A stretch of 64,000 nt of DNA. It comes from Eudorina sp. 2006-703-Eu-15 (taxonomy: Eukaryota; Chlorophyta; Chlorophyceae; Chlamydomonadales; Volvocaceae). Within the stretch, counting starts at the first letter, position 1, and every line of letters starts with the position of its first letter. The stretch is from contig BDSI01000004.1 of the NCBI GenBank assembly GCA_003117195.1, positions 553,290 through 617,289 of the forward strand, read 5' to 3'. The translations under genes were made by a program, and so were the position numbers. Of the stretch, positions 46,800-64,000 are shown in pieces. The notes beneath the pieces are model-generated. The model was not told the origin of the DNA, ran no database searches, and saw only the letters and a list, made by a program, of their open reading frames with translations.

Positions 46800-49005
46800 T
46801 CGTACGTGCGGTCATGTGACCCGTGTCAAATAAATCAGGCTTGATCATCAGGGCTTTCACGTCATTTAGTCGGCGGAAACAACCGACGCATGTAATGGCG
46901 CAAGCAAAATATATAAACGCCTCGGCGGCATCCAGACATCTAGGCAGCCATGCTGACTGCGTTGGTCCTGCCTGTTGTGGTGTCCCGCCCACTTGGACAA
47001 ACATTCGAAAGGAAACACACTAAACACAGCTAGTTTTACTCCGCTGCTGCTGCGTACGACACGGTACGACACCATACATACGCCCTCCCGCCGCACGCGC
47101 CACCGCCCTTGAGCCACCGCCCTTGAGCAACACAGAATGAACACACCCAGCTACGTGGCCAGCCAGCGCAGGCTGCGCAGGCCCACTGATAAGGGAATGC
47201 TTTATTATTTGCGCCTACACAAACACCGACATTGTTAAGAGAACCTCGAAGCAGCAAGCAAGGGAAGCACGCTGTGGATTGCAGAAGCGGCGGAATCGTT
47301 GCAGGGCACATCGAGCGAGCTAGTACGGCTAGTACGGCTAGTACGACCGACCTCACGCGAAAACGCCCACGGCTTCATTCGTTCGCTGCATGCATTGCCG
47401 CTGCATGCACGATGCCATTCTCACCATTCACATAACAAAAATCAATGCAATCTCTTTTTTAATTTCAGACTTTTAAACAACCAAACCAAAACGTCAAAAC
47501 CTGTAACGTTCATTCATTCAAAACCTGATGACGTGTCCATCTAGTCCATCCATCGCTTCGGTTTCCATACCCTTATTTCCAGGTAGCCTGCAGCCGCTGC
47601 CATAGGATGCACCTCATCGAGGTCTCATGTAATGGCGCCCTCACGAAGGAGGAAGTAGGTTCACAGCACAAACCAGCAGCAACCTTTACTACTTATTACG
47701 CGCGATTTAAACGCAAATGCAGGTCGTCTTCAGGTGGACATTATTGCCACTGCCACGCATCGTACGTACGTACGGCCGAGCGCATCGCTCGCGCCTCGTA
47801 CGTGCGTCTTCCACCCCGCCGCCGCGCAGGGCGATTTATTTCCCAGCCCCAACCGTACTTTTCATATCCCCGTCATCATCTCCCGCCCCCCTGCCCCCCG
47901 AAAGGAAATGCATGAGTAAGATGACCAGAGAAGCCAGCAGCAGTCGTGTGCCCGTACGGCACGTACAGCGGATTACTATTTGCTATCCAGCTACTGCCGA
48001 CCTCTAGGCGCGAACGAAACTAACAAAGGCCGCGTACAACAAATAAATACAACAACCGAAGCGAGGAACAATGCTCAAGACTATCTTAAGCATATCCTTA
48101 AGAGAGAAATCGTTATAACGTAAGGGAGACGCAGCGATCGTCCCCACCTGTTGGTGTCATCACAGGTAGCTTGACAGGGATGGCTGCTGACGGAAGAACG
48201 TTCATTTCCGCGGCCATCCCGCCGCCGCGCGCGCGCGCGGCGAGGTAAGGATGCATCGCACCGAGCGCGCGCGCCCAGCAGGCCGCCGACAGTGTGCCTG
48301 CATGCCGCTTATATATGGCATATCCCATGCAGCAAGGTAGTGCGTGCGTCCTTGATGAGTGGACCGGCCCGTCCCTCACGGCGCGCCACGCAGCAGGCCA
48401 GCATCTTTCCCCGTCTGTTGCCCCGCCGCCTGGCACAACACGTACAGCGAGTCACAGACGCGCGCGCGCAGCACGGCACGGCAGCTAGCTAGCCTACCTA
48501 CGGCACAGCGCCGGCACGGCGCGCCACGCAACGCCTCCAGCAGCTTCACTTCTTGGCACGCCGCCGGCCCGCCGCCGCCGCCTCGGTAAGTCGGCATGCC
48601 CAGCTACCCTGGAGACGACCAACCTAACCCCCTCCGATACCTCATCCCGCCCCGGATGGATGGATGGGTCGGGTGAGGGAGCTCGTCGCACGTTGCTTAC
48701 TTGCTGATGCACTTGGCGGCCGCCGCGCAGCCGCCGCGCGCACGCCGCCGCCGCCGCCCATAGTTGCGCTACTTGCCCTCACTATTTTGTACTTTGCACT
48801 GCGATGCAGCAGGTACCTACCTCGTCACGTCAGCATCCCGATGAGTACTGCTTTTGGGTGGTACGAATGTGCCCGGGTTCGTTCCCGGGTTTGGTCGGTG
48901 CGTGTTTCTTTGTACCACCCATGAATGCAGCCCGGCAGCCGCACTCCCACGTCCGTAGATAGGGACGGGTACCCTAGCTCCAAGCTCGCTCGTCCCTCGA
49001 GCTCA

Positions 49006-55543
<6,538 letters not shown>

Positions 55544-55749
55544 GGGAGCGGGGTCGACGGAGTGGAACCACAGCAGGGCGTAGGCTGCGGGGAGAGGCGG
55601 TGCAGGGAAGGCGGAGGTGCGGTGAATCCGATCCAGGGGCAGGACCTTGGGACGAGGCTAAGTCCCGGCGCTGTGACGTTGCAAAGCGGCAGTTGAGTAG
55701 GTGGGCTGCCCGCGCGAAGCGCGCGCATTCATTGGCGTGTCGTTGAAAC

Positions 55750-57250
55750 AAGGTCCTCGCAGGTCGTGACTTGTTAGGAAAGCATCAAAATGCGCGAATG
55801 ATGCGAGCTGGTCACGGCCCCAAAACTTATGGTGTAATAAACGGAGGAAAGATTATTCGCATCACAGTAGGTTTTGGCGCTGTTATACCATTCAAGGTAA
55901 AAACACGAGTTTTCTTTATCATACGCACACGATGCTTGTAACATATGCAACTTAGTCAGGTGAGCTGTTAGCACGCGTCGTAATTGCATTAGCACAATAG
56001 CAGCAACATCTGCCTTTACTAGGTAATTTGATAACACCAATAGTTTTGAGACTCTGTATAAATGTTGAGGATTAGGGATTGCAAGTCCAGGCACTGTACT
56101 GTGCTCATAAGTGACAATATTACGACAACCCCACCCTACGAACCAGTCCTTTGCATCCATGTTATGTTGCAAAACGTGCGCATGTTTAGGATAGGCATAA
56201 CTCTGATATGATGCTTTTGTGCAAACGTGCAACCACACTGGTCTCCTGGACCAGGAAATCCACATATCTTTTATCCTGCCGCATTAAGCAGCGAGCCAAC
56301 CAATTAGATTACTGCGAGAATCGCCTGCATCCTTGCATGCTTCGTCCCCGTGTCAGTTCCGGCTCAAATTCGTGACAGCTTCAAAGCCCGTTCAATGTGA
56401 CCAAAAACTTAAGCTGTGATAATGTGTGATATTTCAAAACTACCGCAAAGTTAACAAAATCGTTAACCTTCGAGATGTCTGACGTCAGAAACTTTATAAC
56501 CCGTCGATACATTATACATCATCTCTCACATATCAAAAATGATAAGTTAGTTATTTCTGATATTCTATAGGTGTAGCTGGTAGTTTATCATATCCTGATC
56601 GTCCCCCTTCGGCCAAGGTGTATAAAACCTTAGTTACGACGCTACACAAAATAGCAAAACCGTTTGGTATACTGCTCTGTGCCAGATGAAATGAATCGTA
56701 TGTTTGTCTATACATAGGATGTATAGAAAATTTAGCGCGTCCGTTCCGATTGCGAACCCGTTGCGTCATACGGACGAGTAAGAAGCCATTTTATTTCATA
56801 AAACGTTCACATCAGGGCACACATAGGAATAATGTATACCAAAAGCTCCTTGCTCATTGTGCTGCTTTGCAGCTATTGTGGTGAGGACCTACGAGGAAAC
56901 TTGAGCGACGAGTGACGAGTGTCAGACGAGTTCCCAAAGCATGCAGATTGAAGAGGGAATATTGTGCAATTTTTTTATTCAGGCGAATCGACCACGCTTC
57001 GATGCTTTACTTCTTCAAGAAATGTAGCGGCCCTGTCGACGAATGTACCGCACCAGGGCGGCGCAGTACTGCACAGTTAAAGGGGAATGTGTCTTGCTTC
57101 AATATGGCTTATGTACATTTTCTGCGCTCCGGTCTATGTTATGTGCACAACTTGACATGTAGAGGAGGTATGGCCGTGGCAGGCGAGATTTGCCGATCGT
57201 CTGCGGCAAGCAAGAGTGGTGTGGGGGTATCAGGCACGGAACAAAATGTA
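55750..57250. other. AT-rich island with two minus-strand open frames
   Basis: Base composition drops sharply: long A/T-rich words, few CpG runs and none of the CCGTAC words common elsewhere. On the minus strand, 56769-56551 (72 residues) and 56265-55774 (163 residues) are open. The longer one has ordinary, non-repetitive composition (motifs KHAHVLQHNMDAKDWFVGWG, IPNPQHLYRVSKLLVLSN), unlike local genes. I do not recognise either product. It could be a fragment of a transferred, viral or organellar-like sequence, or an old element. Confidence 0.45.
55774..56265 (-). CDS. Unrecognised protein in AT-rich island, 163 residues
   Basis: The Met-initiated frame contains balanced residue use with several Trp, Tyr and Cys, no Ala/Gly runs and no signal peptide. 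The first residues (MWISWSRRPVWLHVC) may follow a missing N-terminal part. Codons end mostly in A or T, opposite to the genes around it. It may be a fragment of a larger protein together with 56551-56769 upstream on the same strand; the 285 bp between carry stops. No motif identifies a family. Confidence 0.3.
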   Translation of the reverse strand: MWISWSRRPVWLHVCTKASYQSYAYPKHAHVLQHNMDAKDWFVGWGCRNIVTYEHSTVPGLAIPNPQHLYRVSKLLVLSNYLVKADVAAIVLMQLRRVLTAHLTKLHMLQASCAYDKENSCFYLEWYNSAKTYCDANNLSSVYYTISFGAVTSSHHSRILMLS

Positions 57251-58301
57251 CAGCTTGCGATTATGTTTATTTTGAGTACCGTTGAGCCGAGCCTGCAAGG
57301 ACCTCCAGCCATCCAGTGAATGGCGTCGGCTCGCCGGCCCGTGCGCGTCGGTCAGCGGCTCGGGCCGGTCGGCGCTGTCCCGGCATAGACGACGCATCGG
57401 ACCCCTTGGGCCCCGCCCTGCCGACACGTGTGCTCTGTGGCAGCCCGCGGGCGCCTGGTCCCGTCTCCCACACCGTAGCTGGCGTGCTGAGGTCACATGC
57501 CTGCAGCCGGGTCGGTGCTGGCCGCTGCGGTGCTTGCCCTTGTGCGTGTGTTTGCCCGGCTCTCGGCCTGCTGCCTGTGGGTCCGGAGCCCTTTTGGATT
57601 TCTCCTCGAAGTGAAGATGTGAAGTAGTGGTGCTGAACTGCTGATCGAAATGGTGCTATAATGGGCACCATTACGGTCGACGGACGGGTCACATCGACTC
57701 TCGCGGCGCTCAGTCCCCCACAGTCCTGGAGTACCCACCCCACCCCGCTCATCCCCCCGCCTCGGCACCCACCCGCCCATCCCCCACCCCGCCCCGGCCG
57801 AGCTACCGTACACCCGCGCACACCACGCACGCACCCCCAGGGCACCGCTTGCTGCTCCACGCCTCTGTCTCGTACCGCAGCCCCCTGTCCCACCCCACAT
57901 CCCTTACCCCCCCCGGGCTATCGACCCGACCATGTCAAGGTGCGCCCCCATGCTCCACCCCACAACCCACGACACCGCCACGCGCACTGAACGTTTGTAC
58001 TACAATTACCGGTACATACGGTGTTCACGACACTCAGAGCAGTTCTGACAGTTACCATGCACCCACACCCACACCCACAGATATATGGTGGGCACCTGAC
58101 CCGACGGCACCCACACGATCCGGTAGTACATCCGTACCTCCGTACACGTCTCAGCGACCCTCCCTCCCTGCCCTCGTTGCTGGGGTTAGCTCTCCGATCG
58201 CAGCAGCAGCCGGCAATCAGCATTAGCCGTGGCATGCACATGTACAATAATTAACATCAGCAGTAGCAGTAGCAGCAGCAGTAGCTGCAAGAGGGCCGCG
58301 G

Positions 58302-58503
58302 CCTCAAGGCACGCGGATCATCGCGTCGCCGCTCTCAGCCGCCGCCGCCGCCGCCGCGTCCCGCAAACCCAGCGGCCCCAGCAGAAGCCCCTCCGCCACC
58401 GCGTAGCCGTGCAGCCGCCCCGCCGTCCGCAGTGACCGATACGCGTCCTTGTTGGACAGAACCGCAGCGGAATGGCGGATCATGACCAGCAGCGGGCCGG
58501 GCC
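58302..58503 (-). pseudogene. Possible relic exon of a GT61-like glycosyltransferase
   Basis: After an acceptor-like TTGCAG, the minus strand reads PGPLLVMIRHSAAVLSNKD, then LRTAGRLHGYAVAEGLLL, and stops near 58302. The order resembles the R-x-x-R-x-(I/L)-x-N block of GT61/DUF563 enzymes and the equivalent VVVEQRTAGWRTIRNVDQ in the neighbouring gene. No companion exons were found to the left, so it looks like a leftover duplicate or a wrongly isolated exon. Confidence 0.3.
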
Positions 58504-58762
58504 TGCAATCGCGGTCCACCGACCCGCGGGTCCGTTCGCCGCCCCGGCCCCACATCCGCAGCCACACAGCCCCGCAGTAGCAGCAGGAGCCAAACGTGGA
58601 GTGGAAGACGGAAAGATCAGGGGCGAGGCCGGGAAGGAGGGAGCGAGGGAGGGAGCAAGGGAGGGAGGGAGGGACGGTCACGCGATGTGAAGGGGAGAAC
58701 CTAAGGCGGAAGGGGAGGGGGGGAGGGGTCTAGGGCGACACGCACGGCGACCGAGCGGCAAG

Positions 58763-58875
58763 TCCTGTCCTGTCCTGTCCTGTCCTGTCCTGTCCTGTCC
58801 TGTCCTGTCCTGTCCTGTCCTGTCCTGTCCTGTCCTGTCCTGTCCTGTCCTGTCCTGTCCTGTCCTGTCCTGTCC
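58763..58875. repeat. TCCTG pentanucleotide minisatellite
   Basis: About 22 perfect copies of TCCTG lie downstream of the glycosyltransferase gene. The perfection suggests active length change. Confidence 0.95.
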
Positions 58876-59170
58876 GTGAGCCGGGCGGGGCAGCAGCGAG
58901 GGATCAGGCAGCCGCAACCGTCGCTGGACCCGGCCGCCGCGATGGGCACCAGCTCCCTCCCCCGGGGGAGATCCCCCCTCCCCCGCCGTTCGCCAGTTCG
59001 CCCGGAGCGGCCGCCGCGCCGGAGGCACAGACAGACAGACAGACAGACAGACACCACGCACCTAGTCCGAAGTGTCCCGCTGCACCGGCCCCGCGGCCGC
59101 CCCGGGCACCGCAGGGCAGGGCAGGGCAATTGTGATCCGGCATCCGGCCGCGTTGGTTGCCAACCGGTTG

Positions 59171-59360
59171 TCTCGCTGCTCCCATCCGCCGTCCCTCCCT
59201 CCCTCCCCCCCTGCTCCCATCCGCCGCCCCGCCCTCCCTCCCCCGCTGCTCCCATCCGCCGTCCCTCCCTCCCTCCCCCGCTGCTCCCATCCGCCGTCCC
59301 TCCCTCCCTCCCCCGCTGCTCCCATCCGCCGTCCCTCCCTCCCTCCCCCGCTGCTCCCAT
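59171..59360. repeat. 35-bp tandem repeat, about five copies
   Basis: The unit begins GCTGCTCCCATCCGCC and continues with a CCCT-rich stretch; copy two is slightly changed. There are no unique spacers. It lies in the 3' flank of the glycosyltransferase gene. Confidence 0.9.
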
Positions 59361-59468
59361 CTGGCACGACCCTCCGCCGGGTGGTTTCCCCAAGCCGTGT
59401 GCACTTGTGTCCCGACGAAGGCCCCCCGCACACATCACAGTACGACAGCTACGACGACTGTACGACGG

Positions 59469-62400
59469 CTACACCCACCGCAGTGTGACGTGCTGGTCTC
59501 GCACCAGCAGCTCCTCCGGCTGGTAGCGGGGCGGGGAGCGGGGCTGGTGCTGGTGCGCGGTGGCGCCTGGGGGCGGCAGGGCGCTGCGGGCGGCGTCCAG
59601 CGCGGGCGCGTAGTCGGGCGGGGAGCACTGCGCGGGGTCCTCCACGTTGTAGGCGAAGAAGCGGATCATGTCGTCTGCGGGCCAGGGCAGTGGGGGGCCA
59701 GGACCAGGGGCCAGGGCAGTGGGGGGCCAGGACCAGGGGCCAGGGCAGTGGGGGGCCAGGGCAGTGGTACTCGCGGGGCGAGGGAGGTACGGGGTTCCGG
59801 AGGTGGAGCAGGGGCCGGAAGATGAAGGGGGGGGGAGCTCCGGGTCGCTCGTCAACTCGCCGGGCAGCTGGGAGGGGAGGGGGGTACGCGCGCCTGGAGG
59901 TGGCGGGCTGGCGGCTGGGGCACCTCCTCCTCCTCCTCCCAGCTCTCCCACCCCATGTGGTTCAGTCGGCGAAACGGAGCTTTGCTGACTTAGATGCGAC
60001 GGAGCGTAGCGATCGGAGCCTCTAAGTCGGGTTCTGTGCGACTGTCGTACAACCGTATTCGAGTAGCGAGTTTATCTTGCTTCAGCTCTCTCGTTCCGGC
60101 ATTCTGCCTTCACTCAGTAGAGCTTCAGCTATTGTAGCTGTTAGTTTATTCGCTCGAGCAGTAAGCTTGAGCTTATTGAAGCCCTACCTTTTTGCCATCA
60201 TCTACCACGTCTAAGTTCCAACTATGACTGAGAAGACTAGCGACGGCAACAAGGTTCAGCAGGATCAGCAGGAGCAACAGCAGCAGCAGCAAGGTGCGAT
60301 CGGTAATGGTGGCGCCATTCAGATCAGCACAGTCACCGGTGGCACTGTCGCTGCAGTGTAAGGGCCCTTGGCAGCTGGTCCCCGTCCCTCGCTTCTCGTT
60401 CGTTACACGGCACATCAGTCACTTCGCTGCTCCGAACGAGCTTCGAGAATAAAGGTTACGGGAGACAGGAGCACAGAACTCGCGTTCGTCGTGGAGCTCT
60501 CCGTGAGTGAGAGCCCCCTGGTGGGATGCTCCAACCAGGCTCTGCATACCCCCTCATACCCCCACACAGGGCCAGGTAATAGGCCTCACAGGGGCCTCAC
60601 AGGGGCCTCACAGGGGTCACAGCAGCACCAGCAGCCCGTCTGCACCACCAGCTCGAGGGCACCCCAGGGGCGCCACGGCCTGCGGGGCCCCTCCCCCGGC
60701 CTCCCTCACCCGCCTTCCCTGTCCCGCCCCGCCCCCTCTCACCCTGCCCGCTCACCTCCCCTCCCCCCGCCCGCTCACCTCCCCGCGCCAGCTGCTCCGC
60801 CATGGCCTCCTGCCCCACGTCCACGCGCGCCGCGTACTCGCTGCCCCACCGGCATGGCCGCACCTCCACCAGCCCCGACCCGCCCACCCCGGGGTCGAGC
60901 TGCATGAAGAACGCGTGGGCGGCGCGCGACCCCGCCATGGTGATGTAAAGGTGGGCCGAGCGTACGGCACCCAGCTCCTGCCGTAGCGCGGCCGCGCCCG
61001 GGCTGGAAGGGCTGGCGCCGGCGGTGGTGACGTCCGAGTCCAGGGGGGCCGGCAGCGCCTTGCAGACGATGCGGGTGAAGGGTCCCGCGAGGAAGCCTGG
61101 ACGGGGGCCCGTGTTTGGGTCGTTGGGCAGTTGAGGTGGTTGGTGGGGGTTGGTGGGTGGTTTTTGACGTGACGGTTAGGCGCAGCGGGTGCCTTCACCC
61201 AGGGCAAGCACCTTTCCAAAGTGGTGGGGTATTTGACAGTACACACCCCTACACCCACACCATGTTATTGTCTTCAGCCTGTGTCACCTCTTCCTCTGGA
61301 CTTCGCTTCTCGCGGCTCAGGCTTTTTACACACACACGCACACACACACCACAGTTTCTCATTAAACACACCACGGTGTTTGCACTCGCCTCTCCTTCGA
61401 GGCTCGCCCCCACCCCACCCCACCCCGCCCACCCTTCTTGTCCTCCTGCTCGCAGGCCCGCAGGATCTGGTCCACATTCCGAATGGTGCGCCACCCCGCG
61501 GTCCGCTGCTCTACCACCACCCGCAGCACCCCCGGCTCCAGCGCCGCCGCCTCGAAGCCCAGCGGGTTGTGGGGCAGCGAGGTGGTCAGGTGCGACATGA
61601 CCGCCAGGGCAGCGTCCTGGGGCGGCCCGGCCTCCTGGTGGTCCAGCTTGCAAGCGATCAGCTGCGGGGTGCGGAGTGTGGCGGGGGCGGGGTGTGTGCG
61701 GGGGCGGGGTGTGTGCGGCGGCGGGGTGTGTGCGGGGGCGGGGTGTGTGCGGGGGCGGGGTGTGTGCGGGGGCGGGGTGTGTGCGGGGGCGGGTGTGTGG
61801 GGCGGGGTGTGTGCGGGGCGGGGGGGTGTGCGGGGGCGGGGTGTGTGCGGGGGCGGGGTGTGTGCGGGGCGGGTGTGTGCGGGGGCGGGTGTGTCGAAAT
61901 GAAAACAGCCCAGACAATCCCGCGGGCGGGGTGTGCGGGGCTGCGGACGGGTGGGGAAGTGCTGTGCCGGGGAAAGAGGTGTTCGGACGGGTGGGGAAGG
62001 GGGTACCGGCAGCAGGCCGGGGAAAACAGTGCGGAGAAGGAGGAGGAGGAGGAGGGGCGGGCGGAGGAGGGGGGGTTTCGCTGTCTTTGTTGACTGGAGG
62101 GCCGGGAGGGAGCGAGGGAGGGAGGGCGCTCGAGGGCCTGCTGCCGCATCTGGCGTCAGGGGCGCCCTGACTGCCCTGCCATGCTATAGGCGCCCCCGGG
62201 GGCGGTTGAAGCCTCGAGCCCTCCCCGCTCCGAAACCCCGGTAGAGGGAGACGCCAGTTGATAGGGCCCACCTGGTCGAAGCAGTGCACCCGGACGCCCT
62301 CCCCGGACCACTCCACGTGGCCGGCCTCGGCGCTGCGACGCCCCAGCTCGGCCAGCGTGATCAGCGGCCGCCGACTGTACTGCGACAGCAGTACGGTATG

Positions 62401-63587
62401 GTACGGCTCCAGCGCCAGGCCCGCGGGGGTCGCCAGCACCAGCGTCGCGTCGTTGTCTGCCGGGGAGTGGGTGGGTGGGTGGGTGGGTGGGCGGCGCCGG
62501 GTTGGAGTGGCGGCTGCGGGCCCGGCTTGTGCGCCCCTCACATGACATGGCCTCACATCATGATACGGTACAGCACAGCACACAGCACACAGCACAGCAC
62601 ACAGCATGAGTGCACGGTGCGAGTGCACTTGTGGATTGTAACCGCCGACCACCATCGTCCTTCCACTGCCAGTGCCGTCCATTTCCAACGGGCGCTCTCT
62701 CACACGTGCGGACGTCGCTTGTTGTCCCCCTCCCCCTCCCCCTGTCCCCCAAACTTCATCCCCGTGCGGGGCTCCTACCCATCCGCTTAAGCCGCCGGCG
62801 TGTTCGAACCCCCCGGGAGCTGCAGCGACCCCTTTTGGGCGCCCCCTCCGAAGGGGAGGGACGGGACACTGACGACCCTCCGGCGCTGCAGCGCACATAC
62901 ATGAGGCGACCAGCCGCCACCTGCAGTCAGTTGCCCGGCGGCCGCCCCGCTGGCAGGCTCCCCTACCGCCGCCCACTGACCGGACCCCCCATCACGACAG
63001 ACAGACAGACAAACAGACAGACAGCGCAGTTTCCTCGCGCCGACCCCGGCGCCCCCTCCATGACGTCGCGGAGCAGGAGGCGGAGCCGCACCCGGGGTGA
63101 GGGCGTGGACGCGGAACATGTGGTCAACTTCGGTCAGCGCCTTGACCACGAAGGACTTGTAGTTGTAGGGGTAGTCCACCATCAGCACCACCGGCAGGGT
63201 GCAGTTGGACCAGGCGGGGTGCCGGAGCTGCGGTGTGGGCTCAGCTTTGCTGACCGGCCGCACGTGGATTGTGAAGTCGGGCTGCCAGCCGACGAGGGAA
63301 TCCGGGAAGGCGCTGCCCGGGGTGGGCAAGTTCCACAAGATGTTCTGCAGGAATGGCGTATTTTCTCGCCGGACGTTATCTATTTGGAACCGCTGCTCGT
63401 GGAGCACGATGCGGGAGCCGTGATCCACGCAAGCGGCTTTGAAGAGGGTGCAGTAGCTTGGCAGGGCGCCCCGATTCCATCGCACTGGTTGGCATTGATG
63501 GCCAAGAGCTGTCTTAACAAACAATGTCCTGCCATTAAGGCTGAGGTCTGCTGCTAAGAACAGCGCTAGGAACAACGACGCGGACAT
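59469..63587 (-). CDS. GT61/DUF563-like glycosyltransferase, 477 residues
   Basis: Five exons close in phase: 63587-63092, 62456-62272, 61661-61433, 61096-60779 and 59674-59469 (1434 nt). The start is the Met of MSASLFLALFLAADLSL, a signal peptide or signal anchor, so the enzyme would act in the ER or Golgi lumen. Residues about 30-60 (LPSYCTLFKAACVDHGSRIV) match the usual Cys-containing start of algal GT61-like proteins. The middle has YNYKSFVVKALTEVDHMF and YHTVLLSQYSRRPL. Exon 3 has VVVEQRTAGWRTIRNVDQIL, the family's R...R-x-I-x-N block, and exon 4 ends LVEVRPCRWGSEYAAR, equivalent to the V-x-E-(I/V)-x-P block. The His-Gly-Ala-Gly motif of plant enzymes is replaced by MAGSRAAHAFFM, so the assignment is at superfamily level. 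Donor and acceptor sugars are unknown; xylosyl or arabinosyl transfer to glycoproteins is typical of relatives. Confidence 0.65.
59960..60480 (+). mobile_element. Possible LTR or leader fragment in intron 4 of the glycosyltransferase gene
   Basis: A patch of ordinary, AT-richer sequence, distinct from the repeat-rich intron around it, holds a 45-codon ORF (60224-60361) starting MTEKTSDGNKVQQDQQEQ and ending TVTGGTVAAV. TGTAA overlaps the ORF stop, and AATAAA lies near 60450. It runs antisense to the host gene. It could be a solo LTR with a gag start or a small independent gene. Exact ends and a target duplication were not found. Confidence 0.3.
61677..61895. repeat. GGGGCGGGGTGTGTGC minisatellite in intron 2 of the glycosyltransferase gene
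   Basis: About 13 copies of a 16-bp unit with small deletions, read as Gly/Val/Cys runs in spurious frames. G-rich on the plus strand. Confidence 0.9.
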
Positions 63588-64000
63588 CAGTGAGTTGAAA
63601 TTCACTCCGCCGGAAAAGCCATTTTATGAAATCGTGTGTACATCTACAACTTGAAGTGTAAACCAGTCGTGTGGTGTCATTTTATCATCATCCTGAGGCA
63701 GTTGCCAACTGCTAAGCGACTGACAAAGTCGACAGAAACGACAGCCGTTACATCTCCAGAACAGTAATCATCATGACATTTCTGCAGGTATTTGAAGCCA
63801 GAGCGAGCAGTAAAAGCTGGTGACCTCGCAGCATACTCTCTCTTTCTCTCACTCCGCCGTACCGCACAGCGCCAGAAGTACCGTAGACTGCAGCCCAGGG
63901 TGGTTACTGTGCAGCCCAGTATGATTACCAAACTATCCACACCTACAATTTTCTGACTCTGCTACCTGCGCCGAGATCAACGCAACACAGACCGCAAGCG

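Larger units (their letters stand above)
45299..48990. other. Intergenic with simple repeats and a MITE
   Basis: Holds a GATCCA-type hexanucleotide run at 45551-45642, a poly-C run near 46258 and the hAT MITE at 46563-46799. A copy of the TGTAACGTTCATTCATTC tail lies at about 47503-47521. No gene is supported. The last few hundred bases are 3' flank of the NRT2-like gene. Confidence 0.5.

Noticed and set aside
48113..48924. Short frames on both strands near the 3' flank of the transporter
   Set aside because: There is no signal peptide, conserved motif or splice pattern, and the stretch contains CGCG runs that open frames by chance.
57267..57900. Long minus-strand GC-rich frames (up to 208 residues)
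   Set aside because: Composition is generic Gly/Arg/Ala with no motif, and overlapping frames on both strands are equally open, as expected in GC-rich DNA.

Overview
The window is nuclear DNA from a chlamydomonadalean (volvocine-type) green alga. It is very GC-rich. Genes have many introns with strong GT/AG borders. Proteins carry long Ala, Gly, Gln and Pro runs, and secreted-matrix-like genes sit beside algal types of mobile element (a PAT/DIRS-like tyrosine-recombinase retrotransposon, a Zisupton/KDZ-like DNA element, a hAT MITE). The species cannot be named from the sequence alone. All intron-containing models below were assembled by eye; those quoted with total lengths keep reading phase at every junction.

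Layout. 40-5684 (minus): copy A of an unrecognised polytopic membrane-protein family, running off the left edge. 7692-8165 (plus): a small secreted protein. 9001-12060: a PAT/DIRS-like element cut off inside its reverse transcriptase and flanked by two copies of a ~980 bp host segment. 13939-14490 (plus): a second small secreted or anchored protein. 17379-23287 (plus): a ten-exon secreted protein with a GIN/DUF2807-like beta-helical core and an intronic hairpin. 24731-26032 (plus): a poorly resolved secreted or anchored protein. 28016-34514 and 36276-45298 (plus): copies B and C of the membrane family. Copy C is broken in exon 1 by a 2.9 kb Zisupton/KDZ-like element carrying a PHD finger and a truncated C48 (Ulp1-type) protease. 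46563-46799: a hAT-type MITE. 49006-55543 (minus): an NRT2/NNP-family nitrate/nitrite transporter homologue swollen to about 1571 residues. 55750-57250: an AT-rich island. 59469-63587 (minus): a GT61/DUF563-like glycosyltransferase of 477 residues, with a possible relic exon downstream.

How it fits together. No operon-like or single-pathway logic is visible. The themes are a locally duplicated membrane-protein family exchanging short sequence patches by apparent gene conversion, secretory-pathway genes, and one nitrogen-transport relative. These lie in a matrix of mobile elements and simple repeats. Two unrelated elements here both encode PHD fingers. Several short words recur in exons and introns alike: GACCC-R-Y-GGGTC, CCGTAC/TCGTAC, and a GGGGTCCGCTGTAAC...(ATTC)n tail.
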